Shown here: positions 32,997-42,446 of the stretch, one piece after another
Layout: every line of letters begins with the position of its first letter
Position numbering within the stretch: the first letter of the stretch is position 1
Source: WTJY01 sp045105475
GTDB lineage: Bacteria > Chloroflexota > Anaerolineae > Promineifilales > Promineifilaceae
Length of the DNA: 64,000 nt
NCBI GenBank assembly: GCA_045105475.1
Contig: JBGCDP010000059.1
Location: 1-64,000 of the forward strand
Direction of reading: 5' to 3'
Translations under genes and position numbers: made by a program
The notes under the pieces: generated by a model
Seen by the model: only the letters and a program-made list of their open reading frames with translations
What the model was told of the DNA's origin: nothing
Database searches by the model: none

Positions 32997-34598
32997 ATGT
33001 CTAAAAGTGGCGCCAGAGTTCTTATAGTTGATGACAACGTATCCAATCTAGACGTGCTGACAAGGCGTGTGCAACGATTGGGTATGCAAGCCTTTACTGC
33101 CAATGATGGGCAGATGGCCATGCACAGGTTAAATGCTGAGCCTTTTGACCTTGTGTTGCTCGATATCATGATGCCAAATATGAATGGCATGCAGGTGCTG
33201 TCGCGCATAAAAGAGGACCCTGAGCTACGTGCTATTCCAGTCATTATTATTTCAGCAGTGGAGGATACTTCTTCTATTGCGCGTTGTATTGAATTGGGAG
33301 CAGAAGACTTTCTCGCCAAACCATTTAACCCTCAAATTTTACAAGCCCGCATCTCTGCATCATTAGAAAAGAAAGAGCTACGTGACAAAGCTGATGAATT
33401 TCTCGAAGAACAGTCGGCTTTGCAACGTATATCAGGTGAGCTGAACGCACGGCTGAATATCAATACCGTTTCTGAAATTGTTTTGTCTTGGGCTATGAAG
33501 CGAACGACGTCTCATTTGGGTATGGTCGGCCGATTGATGGGCAAAGGGCGCGGCATGAAGGTATTGGCCATTGATGGAGAATCACCGGTATTAAATCGTT
33601 TCCGTGGGCAGAAAGTTCGTATCGATCATGTTGAGTTCGAGCGTGCTATTTCGTCTGGAATGCCGCAAGAGTCCAGCCATGGAGATGGCTTTTTATTGCC
33701 AGAGTCAGTACGCCGATTGGTTTTCCCTATTGGCCGGCCGGGTGTGGTCTCAGCTCTCCTTATCCTTGAAGATACGTCAGAAAGCCGTTACGAAAGTAAA
33801 GTGATGTCATTTTTAACCCAGCTTTCTGATCGGGCTGGTCCTGCAATGGCCAACGCCATTCTCTATGAGCAGGTCCAAAAAGCGAACCAATCTAAAACTG
33901 AATTTGTCTCAGACGTGTCACATGAGTTGAAAAACCCGATGACATCAATCAAGAATTATGCACGCTTATTGTTGACTGAAAAATCAATTACCGAGCAGCA
34001 AGTTGGCTATATCGACGTCATTCAGAGAAGTGTTGATCGTATGTCGCGCATGGTGTCCGATTTAAGCGATATCTCACGCATTGAGTCTGGCTATCTGCGC
34101 TTAGAAATTGATCAAGTTCCGGTTAAAGATGTGGTTCAAACAGTTGTGACTGAGTTAGAGAGCCAAATTAACGAAAAGAAGCAATTCTTACGAGTTGAAA
34201 TTGCGGATGAGGATCTTGTCGCTCGTGCAGATCAAAATCGACTGGTTCAAATTCTGATTAATCTAGTTAGCAATGCTCACAAATACTCCCCTGAAGAAAG
34301 CAAAATCTCAATTTGGGTAGGCCGAAATGACGATAATATGGTTGAGTTCCGTATTCGTGATGAAGGGATCGGAATTCGGGCTGAAGACAAAGCTAAAATT
34401 TTCACGAAATATTTTAGAGCTTCCGACAATAGCTCTCGTGGGGTTATTGGCACTGGTTTGGGACTGAATATTTCGCGTCAGTTAGTGAAGATGCAAAACG
34501 GGAAAATTTGGTTTGATAGTCATCATGGTGAAGGCTCAATGTTTGCTTTTACTTTGCCGATTTATGAAACTGAAGATGTGCCTGTTAAAGAAGATTAG
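32997..34598 (+). CDS. Hybrid histidine kinase: receiver, GAF-like and HisKA/HATPase domains
   Basis: A 533-residue cytosolic kinase. The N-terminal receiver has Asp56 in LVLLDIMMPNMNG and KPFNPQ; a linker helix (DKADEFLEEQSALQRIS) follows. A GAF-like sensor domain occupies about residues 140-290, HisKA has FVSDVSHELKNPMTSIKNYARLL (His about residue 311), and HATPase_c has NLVSNAHKYSP, IRDEGIGI and GTGLGLNISRQLV. A receiver placed before the sensor is the layout of response-regulator-controlled kinases. It probably forms a phosphorelay with the CheY-like protein just upstream. No membrane segment is present. Confidence 0.9.
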   Translation: MSKSGARVLIVDDNVSNLDVLTRRVQRLGMQAFTANDGQMAMHRLNAEPFDLVLLDIMMPNMNGMQVLSRIKEDPELRAIPVIIISAVEDTSSIARCIELGAEDFLAKPFNPQILQARISASLEKKELRDKADEFLEEQSALQRISGELNARLNINTVSEIVLSWAMKRTTSHLGMVGRLMGKGRGMKVLAIDGESPVLNRFRGQKVRIDHVEFERAISSGMPQESSHGDGFLLPESVRRLVFPIGRPGVVSALLILEDTSESRYESKVMSFLTQLSDRAGPAMANAILYEQVQKANQSKTEFVSDVSHELKNPMTSIKNYARLLLTEKSITEQQVGYIDVIQRSVDRMSRMVSDLSDISRIESGYLRLEIDQVPVKDVVQTVVTELESQINEKKQFLRVEIADEDLVARADQNRLVQILINLVSNAHKYSPEESKISIWVGRNDDNMVEFRIRDEGIGIRAEDKAKIFTKYFRASDNSSRGVIGTGLGLNISRQLVKMQNGKIWFDSHHGEGSMFAFTLPIYETEDVPVKED

Positions 34599-34640
34599 TT
34601 AAATAGATTAAAAGAATCGAGCCTACTAAATCCCCCTACT

Positions 34641-35864
34641 CTATTTATACTCAGCATTTGGATCATCTGGCAATACTTTTCCTAACATCTTGGCAAGTCG
34701 CCTGCGGCCGGGTCTGCGCTTTGATTCTCCCTTTAATTTTTCCACATAATTCTGAGTTAGCGACCGCATCATCTGCCCGCTGGCTTCCTTCGTTAGCTTT
34801 TCCCCTTTTGCAAACCACAAAATCGATGCTTGTCCGACTACAATGGTTGTGCTGGTTGCAATCGCAACTGAAATGATCCATGTGGGTGGGCCGCCCAATT
34901 TTGTCAACTCATAAAACAAACTGCGCCCCAAGTAACCTGCTCCAAGCGTGCCTGCGAGCTCACGCGCTCGTTTTAGCGTCATTTTATAGTTGTAAATTCG
35001 TGCGATGGATAAAACCAAGAGCCCTTGAACTGCCACCAGCGGCAAGAAATCAACAATTGGGATGGGCGTTAGCGCCACTGCGGCCGAGGTTGTAGCTGAA
35101 CGTAAAATCGCTTGCCATGCGATTCGCTGCCGATAAGCAGGTAAGGCCTGCCCTAAAGCGACTAATAATGCTGGCTCAGCTTTTAAAATAGCGATTAGCA
35201 CACGCTCGAGGTGCTGTGCTTTTTTAGCTGAAACTGAGATAAGCGATTCTGGTGTAATCCCCAATGCATCAGCAGAGCGAGCGATTAATTCTTTGCGGCT
35301 GCGGGTGGGAATCTGATCAATTTTGTTAAGCAAGACGATATAGGGGGCACCGACAGACTGAAGCTCTTTGAAAAGTGCAAGGTCTGACTGTCTGATTCCC
35401 TGAACGGCATCAAAAACGATGAGCAAAAAGTCTGATAACCTAGCCGCTTCAAGCGCAATCTCTTTTTCACTCAGGCCAGCCGTGCCGACTAAGTCAGCTC
35501 CTGGCGTATCAACAACACCAAAAAGCGACGCATCGGCCGTACGTGCTTGGCGCGTTGTGCCAGGCACTGGGCTAACAATCGACCGATCTTGTGAATCTTT
35601 AATCAGCTGGTTGAAAAGTGTCGATTTTCCAGCATTGGCAGGGCCCACGATGGCAACACGGCTACGATTGCCAAAGGTCATATCAAGGTGTTCACGCCCC
35701 AATGACATGAGCGCTTTGATCCCAGTAAATTTCTCTGGCTGAATAGTACGGACTAAATCTTGAACGTGCCCTTGCTGTTCAGCTCCTAAAAGGTTCCAAA
35801 CAGATTCAAGTGGTTGACGTACGCTTTCAGGAAACTCTTCAAAAGGGTGATCGGTCTTACTCAT
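34641..35864 (-). CDS. Era-like GTPase with C-terminal DUF697 (YcjF-type) membrane region
   Basis: A 407-residue protein. The GTPase domain has VAIVGPANAGKSTLFNQLI (G1), TTRQ (G2), VVDTPGAD (G3), LLNKIDQIP (G4) and ISVSAKK (G5), roughly residues 68-215. After it comes a DUF697-like stretch with AVALTPIPIVDFLPLVAVQGLLVLSIARIYNYKM and a second hydrophobic segment (TWIISVAIATSTTIVVG), then a basic tail. DUF697 GTPases are peripheral or integral membrane proteins with poorly known roles in envelope stress. It converges with the hybrid kinase and diverges from the large membrane genes. Confidence 0.85.
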   Translation of the reverse strand: MSKTDHPFEEFPESVRQPLESVWNLLGAEQQGHVQDLVRTIQPEKFTGIKALMSLGREHLDMTFGNRSRVAIVGPANAGKSTLFNQLIKDSQDRSIVSPVPGTTRQARTADASLFGVVDTPGADLVGTAGLSEKEIALEAARLSDFLLIVFDAVQGIRQSDLALFKELQSVGAPYIVLLNKIDQIPTRSRKELIARSADALGITPESLISVSAKKAQHLERVLIAILKAEPALLVALGQALPAYRQRIAWQAILRSATTSAAVALTPIPIVDFLPLVAVQGLLVLSIARIYNYKMTLKRARELAGTLGAGYLGRSLFYELTKLGGPPTWIISVAIATSTTIVVGQASILWFAKGEKLTKEASGQMMRSLTQNYVEKLKGESKRRPGRRRLAKMLGKVLPDDPNAEYK

Positions 35865-35882
35865 TGAATAAGTTTAGCACTT

Positions 35883-35911
35883 TTGATTGAGTCGGTAGAG
35901 TTACTTATATA
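35883..35911 (+). promoter_or_regulatory. Candidate promoter of the membrane glycosyltransferase pair
   Basis: TTGATT (35883-35888) and TATATA (35906-35911) with a 17-base spacer lie in the divergent gap after the GTPase start and about 130 bases before the ATG at 36040. The match is fair, not strong. Confidence 0.35.
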
Positions 35912-36039
35912 GGCAAACTGGATTTCTTTCATTTTGATGTTACAACGGTATTACAGGCTCCTAAACGAAATGTGAAGAGCAGTTGATATGGGACTGGGGA
36001 GAAGATAAACTTCAAAGTCATCCAAAGCAATTAAAAAGT

Positions 36040-37809
36040 ATGCATACTGAATTAACTTCGTCGAGTGTACAAACAAAATCAGAAAGTGTAATTTTGACTT
36101 GGGAGCAGCTATTTTATGGCATTGTCTTGGCCTGTGCTGCGATTTTGCGTTTAGGGAACCTTGGTTTAACGCCTCTGTCCCCGGCCGAAGCTGAAAATAG
36201 TTGGGGTGTTTGGCTGTTTTGGCAGCCAGAAGCGGCCGACCGGTTGCCTGAAATTTCCTCATCAGCTTGGTTTTCGTTAACTGCCTTTCTGACTCAGGTC
36301 ATTGGTGACTCTGATGTGGTCATGCGGCTCATTCCGGCTTTAGCTGGAATTGGCGCAGTGCTAGCCATTGTCCGTTTTCGGCCGTTTACAGGTCGGATGG
36401 GCGGTATAGTTAGCGCAATTATGTTAGCCCTGTCCCCACTGCTCGTGTCAATTAGCCGGACGGCCGATGGCAATAGTCTGGCCATTTTAGCCTTAATTAT
36501 GGTCACCGGTTTTTGGCTGCAATTTCGTCATACAGAAGAACCTCGATCTCTTAACTGGCTGGCTGCATGGCTGGCTTTTGGTTTAATCACATCACCTGTT
36601 TTTTATTCAGGTATTTTTGCGTTCGGCCTTGCTTGGCTACTAGAAAAATTTGTCGGGCCGCAGCTAAAACTTGGCGGGTATTGGCCAGAAGGGGATGTGC
36701 TACGCAGAGCGGGAATTACTTTTGTTGCTGTGTTTGCAATTGCATCGACAATGTTTTTGCTTAACCCGGCTGGAATTGGAATTGCTGCCGGGACGCTTGA
36801 AGCTTGGGTAGGTGCATTTGGGGGATATTCGCGCATTGCCGATATTGGCAACCCCGTTTTTACTTTGCTTCAATACGAGATGGTGCTGATTGCTATGGCT
36901 ATGATCATTATGATCTCCATGAGCATTCTAGGAGACCCTGAATCGGGGTTTTTAGGTTACTGGCTTGTCGCTTCTGTTTTATTGTTTATGTTGCAAGTTG
37001 GGGAAAATTCAAACGCTTTGATCGCGCTTATTCCGGCAGCATTGCTGGTCGGCCGTGCATTTGACCAAACGGTTGCTCGAATCCCACTAGATCGAATTTT
37101 CTCGACTTATCCAGACGGTGGTATGGGATTCCCGATGGCTGGGATTTCCATCGTTTTGCTGTTAATTGGAGCTACTTATTTAGGACGATTTAGCCGAACA
37201 GGCCTTGAAACCAACTCTGGCAGGGGATTGCTATTTCTCTGTGCCATGATCTTGGCTTTGATCGTTTTAATGGCCATTTTTATCTCTGTTTATGATCAGC
37301 TCTCCGCAATTACCGGTTTACTACTCGTTGGCTTAACACTATCGGCCGTTTTTAGTTGGAGTGTTGCTTGGCGTTTGGGGGGCGAGCAGGCGAACGATAG
37401 CCGTCAGTTATGGGTTGAACAGGGGACTGATGATGAGCTCTTCTTGCTCAATGATACATTGAGGGAAACCGGCTCGTCGACGATTGGACTTGAGGAAGCA
37501 CTAGAAATTTATTCAACGGTGGATATAGCCGTTTTACGCTGGTATTTGCGAGATTATGACGATGTTCAATTTTTCGATGCGATACCGGCTGGGGCAACCC
37601 CCGACATTATTATTACCCCAGACGGGGTTGAAGTTCAGGCCGGTAGCGATTATACCGGCACCGATTTTGGTCTTATTCGGCCGGATCAAACACTAAATTT
37701 AACCTTTACCCAAAACTTGCGCTGGTGGCTGTTTGGCGATTCGACAGCTCCAATACAAGATCAACGCATTGTGTTATGGGTGAGAGCTAACTTGATTACC
37801 AACCAATAA
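36040..37809 (+). CDS. Large multi-spanning membrane protein, glycosyltransferase-like (GT-C/ArnT-PMT type)
   Basis: A 589-residue protein with about a dozen membrane segments. The N-terminal part (LRLGNLGLTPLSPAEAENSWGVWLFWQ) resembles the first extracytoplasmic loop of polyprenyl-phosphate-dependent glycosyltransferases, in which an acidic residue follows the first helix; here it is Glu. The C-terminal about 130 residues are soluble and extracytoplasmic. It is followed 48 bases later by an Agl23-like giant protein, so both may build or flip the same glycolipid. The ATG at 36040 is preferred over an in-frame TTG at 35983 because the upstream codons add a stretch with no match to the family pattern. 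Confidence 0.65.
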   Translation: MHTELTSSSVQTKSESVILTWEQLFYGIVLACAAILRLGNLGLTPLSPAEAENSWGVWLFWQPEAADRLPEISSSAWFSLTAFLTQVIGDSDVVMRLIPALAGIGAVLAIVRFRPFTGRMGGIVSAIMLALSPLLVSISRTADGNSLAILALIMVTGFWLQFRHTEEPRSLNWLAAWLAFGLITSPVFYSGIFAFGLAWLLEKFVGPQLKLGGYWPEGDVLRRAGITFVAVFAIASTMFLLNPAGIGIAAGTLEAWVGAFGGYSRIADIGNPVFTLLQYEMVLIAMAMIIMISMSILGDPESGFLGYWLVASVLLFMLQVGENSNALIALIPAALLVGRAFDQTVARIPLDRIFSTYPDGGMGFPMAGISIVLLLIGATYLGRFSRTGLETNSGRGLLFLCAMILALIVLMAIFISVYDQLSAITGLLLVGLTLSAVFSWSVAWRLGGEQANDSRQLWVEQGTDDELFLLNDTLRETGSSTIGLEEALEIYSTVDIAVLRWYLRDYDDVQFFDAIPAGATPDIIITPDGVEVQAGSDYTGTDFGLIRPDQTLNLTFTQNLRWWLFGDSTAPIQDQRIVLWVRANLITNQ

Positions 37810-37857
37810 TTAGGGACCTATTTTAGATTCTAATTATCGGTTATACCTGACTAAAAC

Positions 37858-40800
37858 ATGTCTGATGAAACAGAAAACAAGCCATTAGATGGTGACATCT
37901 CAGAACAAGAAGAACAAACTTTGGTTGAATCAACTCAAGATATGATTGAACCCGTTCAGGATGAAATAACAAACGAAGAACTTGATGATTTTCTTGCTGC
38001 TGGTGATCCAGATCTTTTTGAATCTAATGTTGAACTAGAAATTAGCGATACAAGTGATGCAGAATCTACCCTGTGGTTACAGCAGCCTTTGTTAACTGCT
38101 GCAACGTTGGACTGGGAAAAAATCATCTGGGCAACGATCCTGATCTTGACACTAATAACTCGTTTTTGGGGCTTAGGTGATCGGGTTGTGAGCCATGATG
38201 AAAGCTTGCACACACACTACTCTTATCAGTATTACAATGGAGATGGATATTCACATACCCCGTTGATGCATGGGCCATTTTTGTTTCATGCTACCGCATT
38301 CTCTTATTGGCTATTTGGTGCTGATGACTTTACGGCACGTATTCCTGTTGCAGTGTTTGGCATTTTAATGGTCTTTATTCCTTGGTTTATGCGATCGTGG
38401 ATCGGCCGAACAGGGGCCATATTTGCAGGCATTATCCTGCTCATTAGCCCTTATTCACTTTACTATTCTCGCTACATCCGACACGATGTGTACGTTATTG
38501 TTTGGGCACTCATCATTATGATGGGAATGTTTCATTACTTCCGACACCGTGACGATCGGTCTTTATTCTGGGTGGCGGCCGGTATGGCGCTTATGTTTGC
38601 GACGAAAGAGGTCGCATTTATTTACGCAGCTATTTTTGGAGCATTTATCGCCATCCGCCTTTTGTTTAAAATTGGCCTTGCAGAATGGTTTAGAAAAGCA
38701 GTTTTCTCAGTTAGCTTCCCGATGATTCTGTTGGTGGGTGGCCTTTTGCTCTTTGGTGGCTCTTTTGTTGCCGACCATTGGCCTGAGCCGGAGACTGCGG
38801 CAGCTTTAACTGATGGGATTGAGTCAGCTGCAGCTGAAGCCAGTAACCTTTTGGGATACCTGCAAGTTTTAGGGTTATTCATGCTCAGCGGTGGGCTTTT
38901 CTTCTTAGCTGACAGCATTAAAGACAAACTTTCTGAGTATGCTGAATTTGATCTTGTGATCATGTTCACGACATTGTTGTTACCGTTGATGACCCCTCTA
39001 TTGGTTAACTTCATCGGTAAGAACCCACAAAATTACGCGCTTAATCAATGTTCTGTGCCCAATTCAGATGTATTAACGTGGTTTGGTAGGATCAGCTATC
39101 AATTAGGCGATCCGGTCTGCCGTTCAACGCTTTTCGATTCGCCCATTGTCTGGACATGGGGCTTCATGCTGATTATGTTGGCAGTGTCAATCTGGGTAGG
39201 ATTGTGGTGGAACTCACGTCGCTGGATTCCTTCAGCCATTATTTTCCACCTTATTTTCGCGTTACTTTATACCTCTGTGTTTTCAAACCCACAGGGTTGG
39301 CTTACCGGCTCTGTTGGATCATTAGGATATTGGCTTGACCAGCAAGAGGTTGCCCGAGGGGGCCAGCCGTGGTTCTACTACTTATTTGTCACACCACTTT
39401 ATGAATTTTTACCGCTCATCTTTAGTCTTGCGGCGATACGGCTTTGGACGCGACAAAGTGGACTCCAAGCTGCTTCGCGTTTCTGGGGCTGGATTATTCT
39501 TGTCAGCGGATTGGTGATGGGGTTGGTGAATTGGTATTACAACGGGATGAATGACTTGATCGGCGATAACTTTACACGTTATCCAGGTCTTGTCGCTATG
39601 GCTTCGATTTTTGCTGCGGCCGGGGTTGCCTGGTTGGTATTTGGCGATGCTTTGGGTCGGACCGACAAGCGGGCTGCGGCCGATCGTCAAAGCCTGTCTC
39701 TCGATGATTGGTTTGGATTTTTCCCCTTTTCTATTTTTTGGCTCATTGCAACTGTTGTCGCATACACCCTCGCAGGTGAAAAAATGCCGTGGCTCAGTAT
39801 TCACATTGTCATTCCGATGGCCTTCTTGGTTGGATGGTACTTTAATGAGCTGTTTAAAGATTTTGACCTAGCTGAATTTATGCAGGAAAAGACGCTAATC
39901 TTTTTTGGCCTAGTGACATTGATCATCGTCGCGGCCGCATTGCTGTTGGGTCCTGTTTTCATAGGTGAGATTCGCTTTGGTGACCAGAGCCAGTCAGGTT
40001 TAAATTCCGTCGGCCGTTTTATGGGCTTGGCTGTATTTACCGGCTTCATCGGTTGGCTCATTTACCGAATGATCGATGATGTGCCACAGCGGATGCGCCG
40101 GATGACTTGGACCTTTAGCACTTTTGTGTTGCTAGGGCTGCTCACGGTTCGCTTTGCATGGATGGCGACTTTCCCAAATGCAGACTACACCACCGAATAC
40201 CTAGTTTACGCTCATGGCGCGCCAGCTACACGCCAGGCGGTTATGCCACAGCTGGAAGAACTTTCCAAGCGGATGTATGGGGATATGAGCCTCAAGATTT
40301 ATTACGACAATGAATCGTCTTGGCCGTACACATGGTATTTGCGTGAGTTCGATGATCGTGTTTATTTTGGTGAAAATCCATCACCAGATATTAAAAATGC
40401 AGATGCTGTATTGGTCGGAGACCCGAACTTTAGCAAGGTTGAGCCTTACTTAGGCGATGACTTTGAGTACATGGAGTTCACATTTTTGTGGTGGCCGATG
40501 GAGGAATATCGGCAGATTTCATGGAACTCAATTTTAGGAAATCCATCGATTGAAGGTGATGTATCTTTGCTCAATAGCCCTGAAAAGCGACAGGGGATAT
40601 GGGACATTTTCTTCTATCGGAACTATGAAGCATATGCGGCCGCAACTGATAATCCAAACGACAATGTTGTAAAGGACTTGTCAGTAGGTGCGTGGCCATT
40701 AAAACGAGAAATGCGGTTGTATATCCGGCGCGAAGCATTGAGTACGCTGTGGGACCGTGGGGTCGGCGCAACGATCATTCAAGCTCCAGTTGATCCATAT

Positions 40801-41685
40801 GCGGCCGGAGAGAAACCGTTTGCACCGAACTTAATTGCAGGACAAGGCATTCTAAATCGGCCGCGTAACATAGCTGTTTCGGACTCAGGTAATATTTACG
40901 TGGCTGATTCTGGCAATCACCGCATTCAGGTTCTAGATCCAGCTGGTTCACCTCTGTTTGCCTTTGGGCAAAATGGGCTTGGCGAAGGGGAGTTTAACGA
41001 ACCTTGGGGTATTGCGATTGACGATGAGTTTGTTTATGTGACCGATACTTGGAACAATCGAATCCAGAAGTTTACCCTTGAAGGGCAATTTGTTCTGATG
41101 TTCGGTATTAGCGGTTCTCCTGGCTCTCCTACTGAAGGAGGGGGGCAATTCTATGGACCGCGTGATGTCGTTCTTGGGCCAAATGACACCCTCATGGTAA
41201 CTGACACAGGTAATCACCGTATCCAGCTTTTTGACCGCAATGGACAATTTCTAAGTGCTGTTGGCGGACAAGGTGTTCGTGGTGGTGAATTCTTTGAACC
41301 TGTTGGCTTAGGCGTTTCGGCCGATGGCGCAGTTTTTGTTGCTGATACGTGGAACAACCGTATTCAGGAGTTCATCATGGCTGATAACCAAATTTTCCCT
41401 GTGAATGAATGGGAAGTAGATGCGTGGGATAAAAGCCAGTCAGTTGATAATAAACCCTATATCGCAACAGACCCCACTGGTAATGTCTATATTACTGATC
41501 CTGAAGGGTATCGGGTAATATATTTTGACCGTGGTGGGAATTACCTCGGCCGATTTGGGGCATTTTCTAACGGTACAGATGGATTTTCACTGCCGGTTGG
41601 GATTGCGACAGACAGTCAAGGCCAAGTCTATGTATCAGATTCGACACTTGGTGTCATTTATCGATTTAATCCACTGGGTCAGTAA
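37858..41685 (+). CDS. Agl23/TIGR03663-like membrane protein fused to an NHL-repeat propeller
   Basis: A 1275-residue protein in three parts. An acidic cytosolic N-terminus (residues 1-80) is followed by a multi-spanning GT-C-like region (about residues 85-760). That region carries VSHDESLHTHYSYQYY, TPLMHGPFLFHATAFSYWLFGADDFTARIPV and PYSLYYSRYIRHDVY, the signature of the flippase-associated Agl23 family found in Chloroflexota and archaea. The C-terminus (about residues 1000-1275) has five to six NHL blades, such as NIYVADSGNHRIQVLD, VYVTDTWNNRIQKF and VFVADTWNNRIQEF. The catalytic Asp-Glu pair after the first helix (HDES) is present. Likely role: transfer of a lipid-linked sugar on the outer face, with the propeller binding the target. 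The substrate is unknown. Confidence 0.85.
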   Translation: MSDETENKPLDGDISEQEEQTLVESTQDMIEPVQDEITNEELDDFLAAGDPDLFESNVELEISDTSDAESTLWLQQPLLTAATLDWEKIIWATILILTLITRFWGLGDRVVSHDESLHTHYSYQYYNGDGYSHTPLMHGPFLFHATAFSYWLFGADDFTARIPVAVFGILMVFIPWFMRSWIGRTGAIFAGIILLISPYSLYYSRYIRHDVYVIVWALIIMMGMFHYFRHRDDRSLFWVAAGMALMFATKEVAFIYAAIFGAFIAIRLLFKIGLAEWFRKAVFSVSFPMILLVGGLLLFGGSFVADHWPEPETAAALTDGIESAAAEASNLLGYLQVLGLFMLSGGLFFLADSIKDKLSEYAEFDLVIMFTTLLLPLMTPLLVNFIGKNPQNYALNQCSVPNSDVLTWFGRISYQLGDPVCRSTLFDSPIVWTWGFMLIMLAVSIWVGLWWNSRRWIPSAIIFHLIFALLYTSVFSNPQGWLTGSVGSLGYWLDQQEVARGGQPWFYYLFVTPLYEFLPLIFSLAAIRLWTRQSGLQAASRFWGWIILVSGLVMGLVNWYYNGMNDLIGDNFTRYPGLVAMASIFAAAGVAWLVFGDALGRTDKRAAADRQSLSLDDWFGFFPFSIFWLIATVVAYTLAGEKMPWLSIHIVIPMAFLVGWYFNELFKDFDLAEFMQEKTLIFFGLVTLIIVAAALLLGPVFIGEIRFGDQSQSGLNSVGRFMGLAVFTGFIGWLIYRMIDDVPQRMRRMTWTFSTFVLLGLLTVRFAWMATFPNADYTTEYLVYAHGAPATRQAVMPQLEELSKRMYGDMSLKIYYDNESSWPYTWYLREFDDRVYFGENPSPDIKNADAVLVGDPNFSKVEPYLGDDFEYMEFTFLWWPMEEYRQISWNSILGNPSIEGDVSLLNSPEKRQGIWDIFFYRNYEAYAAATDNPNDNVVKDLSVGAWPLKREMRLYIRREALSTLWDRGVGATIIQAPVDPYAAGEKPFAPNLIAGQGILNRPRNIAVSDSGNIYVADSGNHRIQVLDPAGSPLFAFGQNGLGEGEFNEPWGIAIDDEFVYVTDTWNNRIQKFTLEGQFVLMFGISGSPGSPTEGGGQFYGPRDVVLGPNDTLMVTDTGNHRIQLFDRNGQFLSAVGGQGVRGGEFFEPVGLGVSADGAVFVADTWNNRIQEFIMADNQIFPVNEWEVDAWDKSQSVDNKPYIATDPTGNVYITDPEGYRVIYFDRGGNYLGRFGAFSNGTDGFSLPVGIATDSQGQVYVSDSTLGVIYRFNPLGQ

Positions 41686-41697
41686 TTTCTGGTTTAG

Positions 41698-41727
41698 CAG
41701 ACTCAGCTCAAGCTTGGGCTGGGTCTG
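41698..41727. terminator. Palindromic hairpin between convergent genes
   Basis: CAGACTCAGC (41698-41707) and GCTGGGTCTG (41718-41727) pair with one G-U; the interior also holds the palindrome CAAGCTTG (41709-41716). It begins 12 bases after the Agl23-like stop. The following sequence is A/T-rich (attcaatttgtt) but has no long T-run. Confidence 0.5.
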
Positions 41728-41851
41728 ATTCAATTTGTTGACTTAGCGGAGTTGATATATGTACGGGCTGAATTAGGCTAGTTGTAGGAACCCTGCTGCA
41801 GTAAGGCGTTTGCGATATTAGAAATCAAGAGATGGCTGTCATCAAAATGTA

Positions 41852-42340
41852 CTAGCCGTAGTTGGGAGCGATGTTAGGGTAGTTTGGAATATCGATCGGC
41901 TCGATTGGTTGTTCTTTAAATTGCCTCATAGGTTTATAGCGCTCTGCCAAACGTTGTAGAACTTTAATGCCAATCGGTTTTTCTAAAACTAAATCAACTG
42001 AACCCTCTAATTCTTGAGCCAGCCTGGTATTGGCTGTAACTAAAAAGATGTGCGTATCTTTATAAGCTGGTAACTCTTTGATAGACGCTAGAATATCAGC
42101 ACCAGAAACCCCCGGTAAATTTAGATCTAGCAATAATAATCTTGGAGAGATATTTTTAAGATGCTTAAGGGCTTGCCGTCCGTCTCGAATGACTTGTACG
42201 TAATATCCCGCCTGTGTGAGAGCCATTTGGAATGCAACTGATAATGCTTCTTCATCTTCTACGATAACAGCATGCGGCATCAAGTGTTTTGTCTCGGCAT
42301 TTATTTCTTCAAAGGGACGCATAGTTTGATTTTGTAGCAT
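41852..42340 (-). CDS. Single-domain response regulator
   Basis: A 162-residue protein dominated by one receiver domain (about residues 22-140): VIVEDEEALSVAF acidic pair, LLLLDLNLPGVSG with the phosphoacceptor Asp, LVTAN with the conserved Thr, and LEKPIGIKVL with the Lys. A 20-residue N-terminal extension and a short C-terminal tail contain no DNA-binding motif. No kinase is adjacent. GGAA 8-9 bases upstream of the ATG is a plausible ribosome-binding site. Confidence 0.85.
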   Translation of the reverse strand: MLQNQTMRPFEEINAETKHLMPHAVIVEDEEALSVAFQMALTQAGYYVQVIRDGRQALKHLKNISPRLLLLDLNLPGVSGADILASIKELPAYKDTHIFLVTANTRLAQELEGSVDLVLEKPIGIKVLQRLAERYKPMRQFKEQPIEPIDIPNYPNIAPNYG

Positions 42341-42446
42341 AATATTTTCCAGTAAGAATTTTGCTTCTAGCTATTCTATATAGTGTAGGATAGTGCTAAT
42401 GTCCTATCTATAATATGCGTATAATTACGTATTTTCTCGATTTGTT

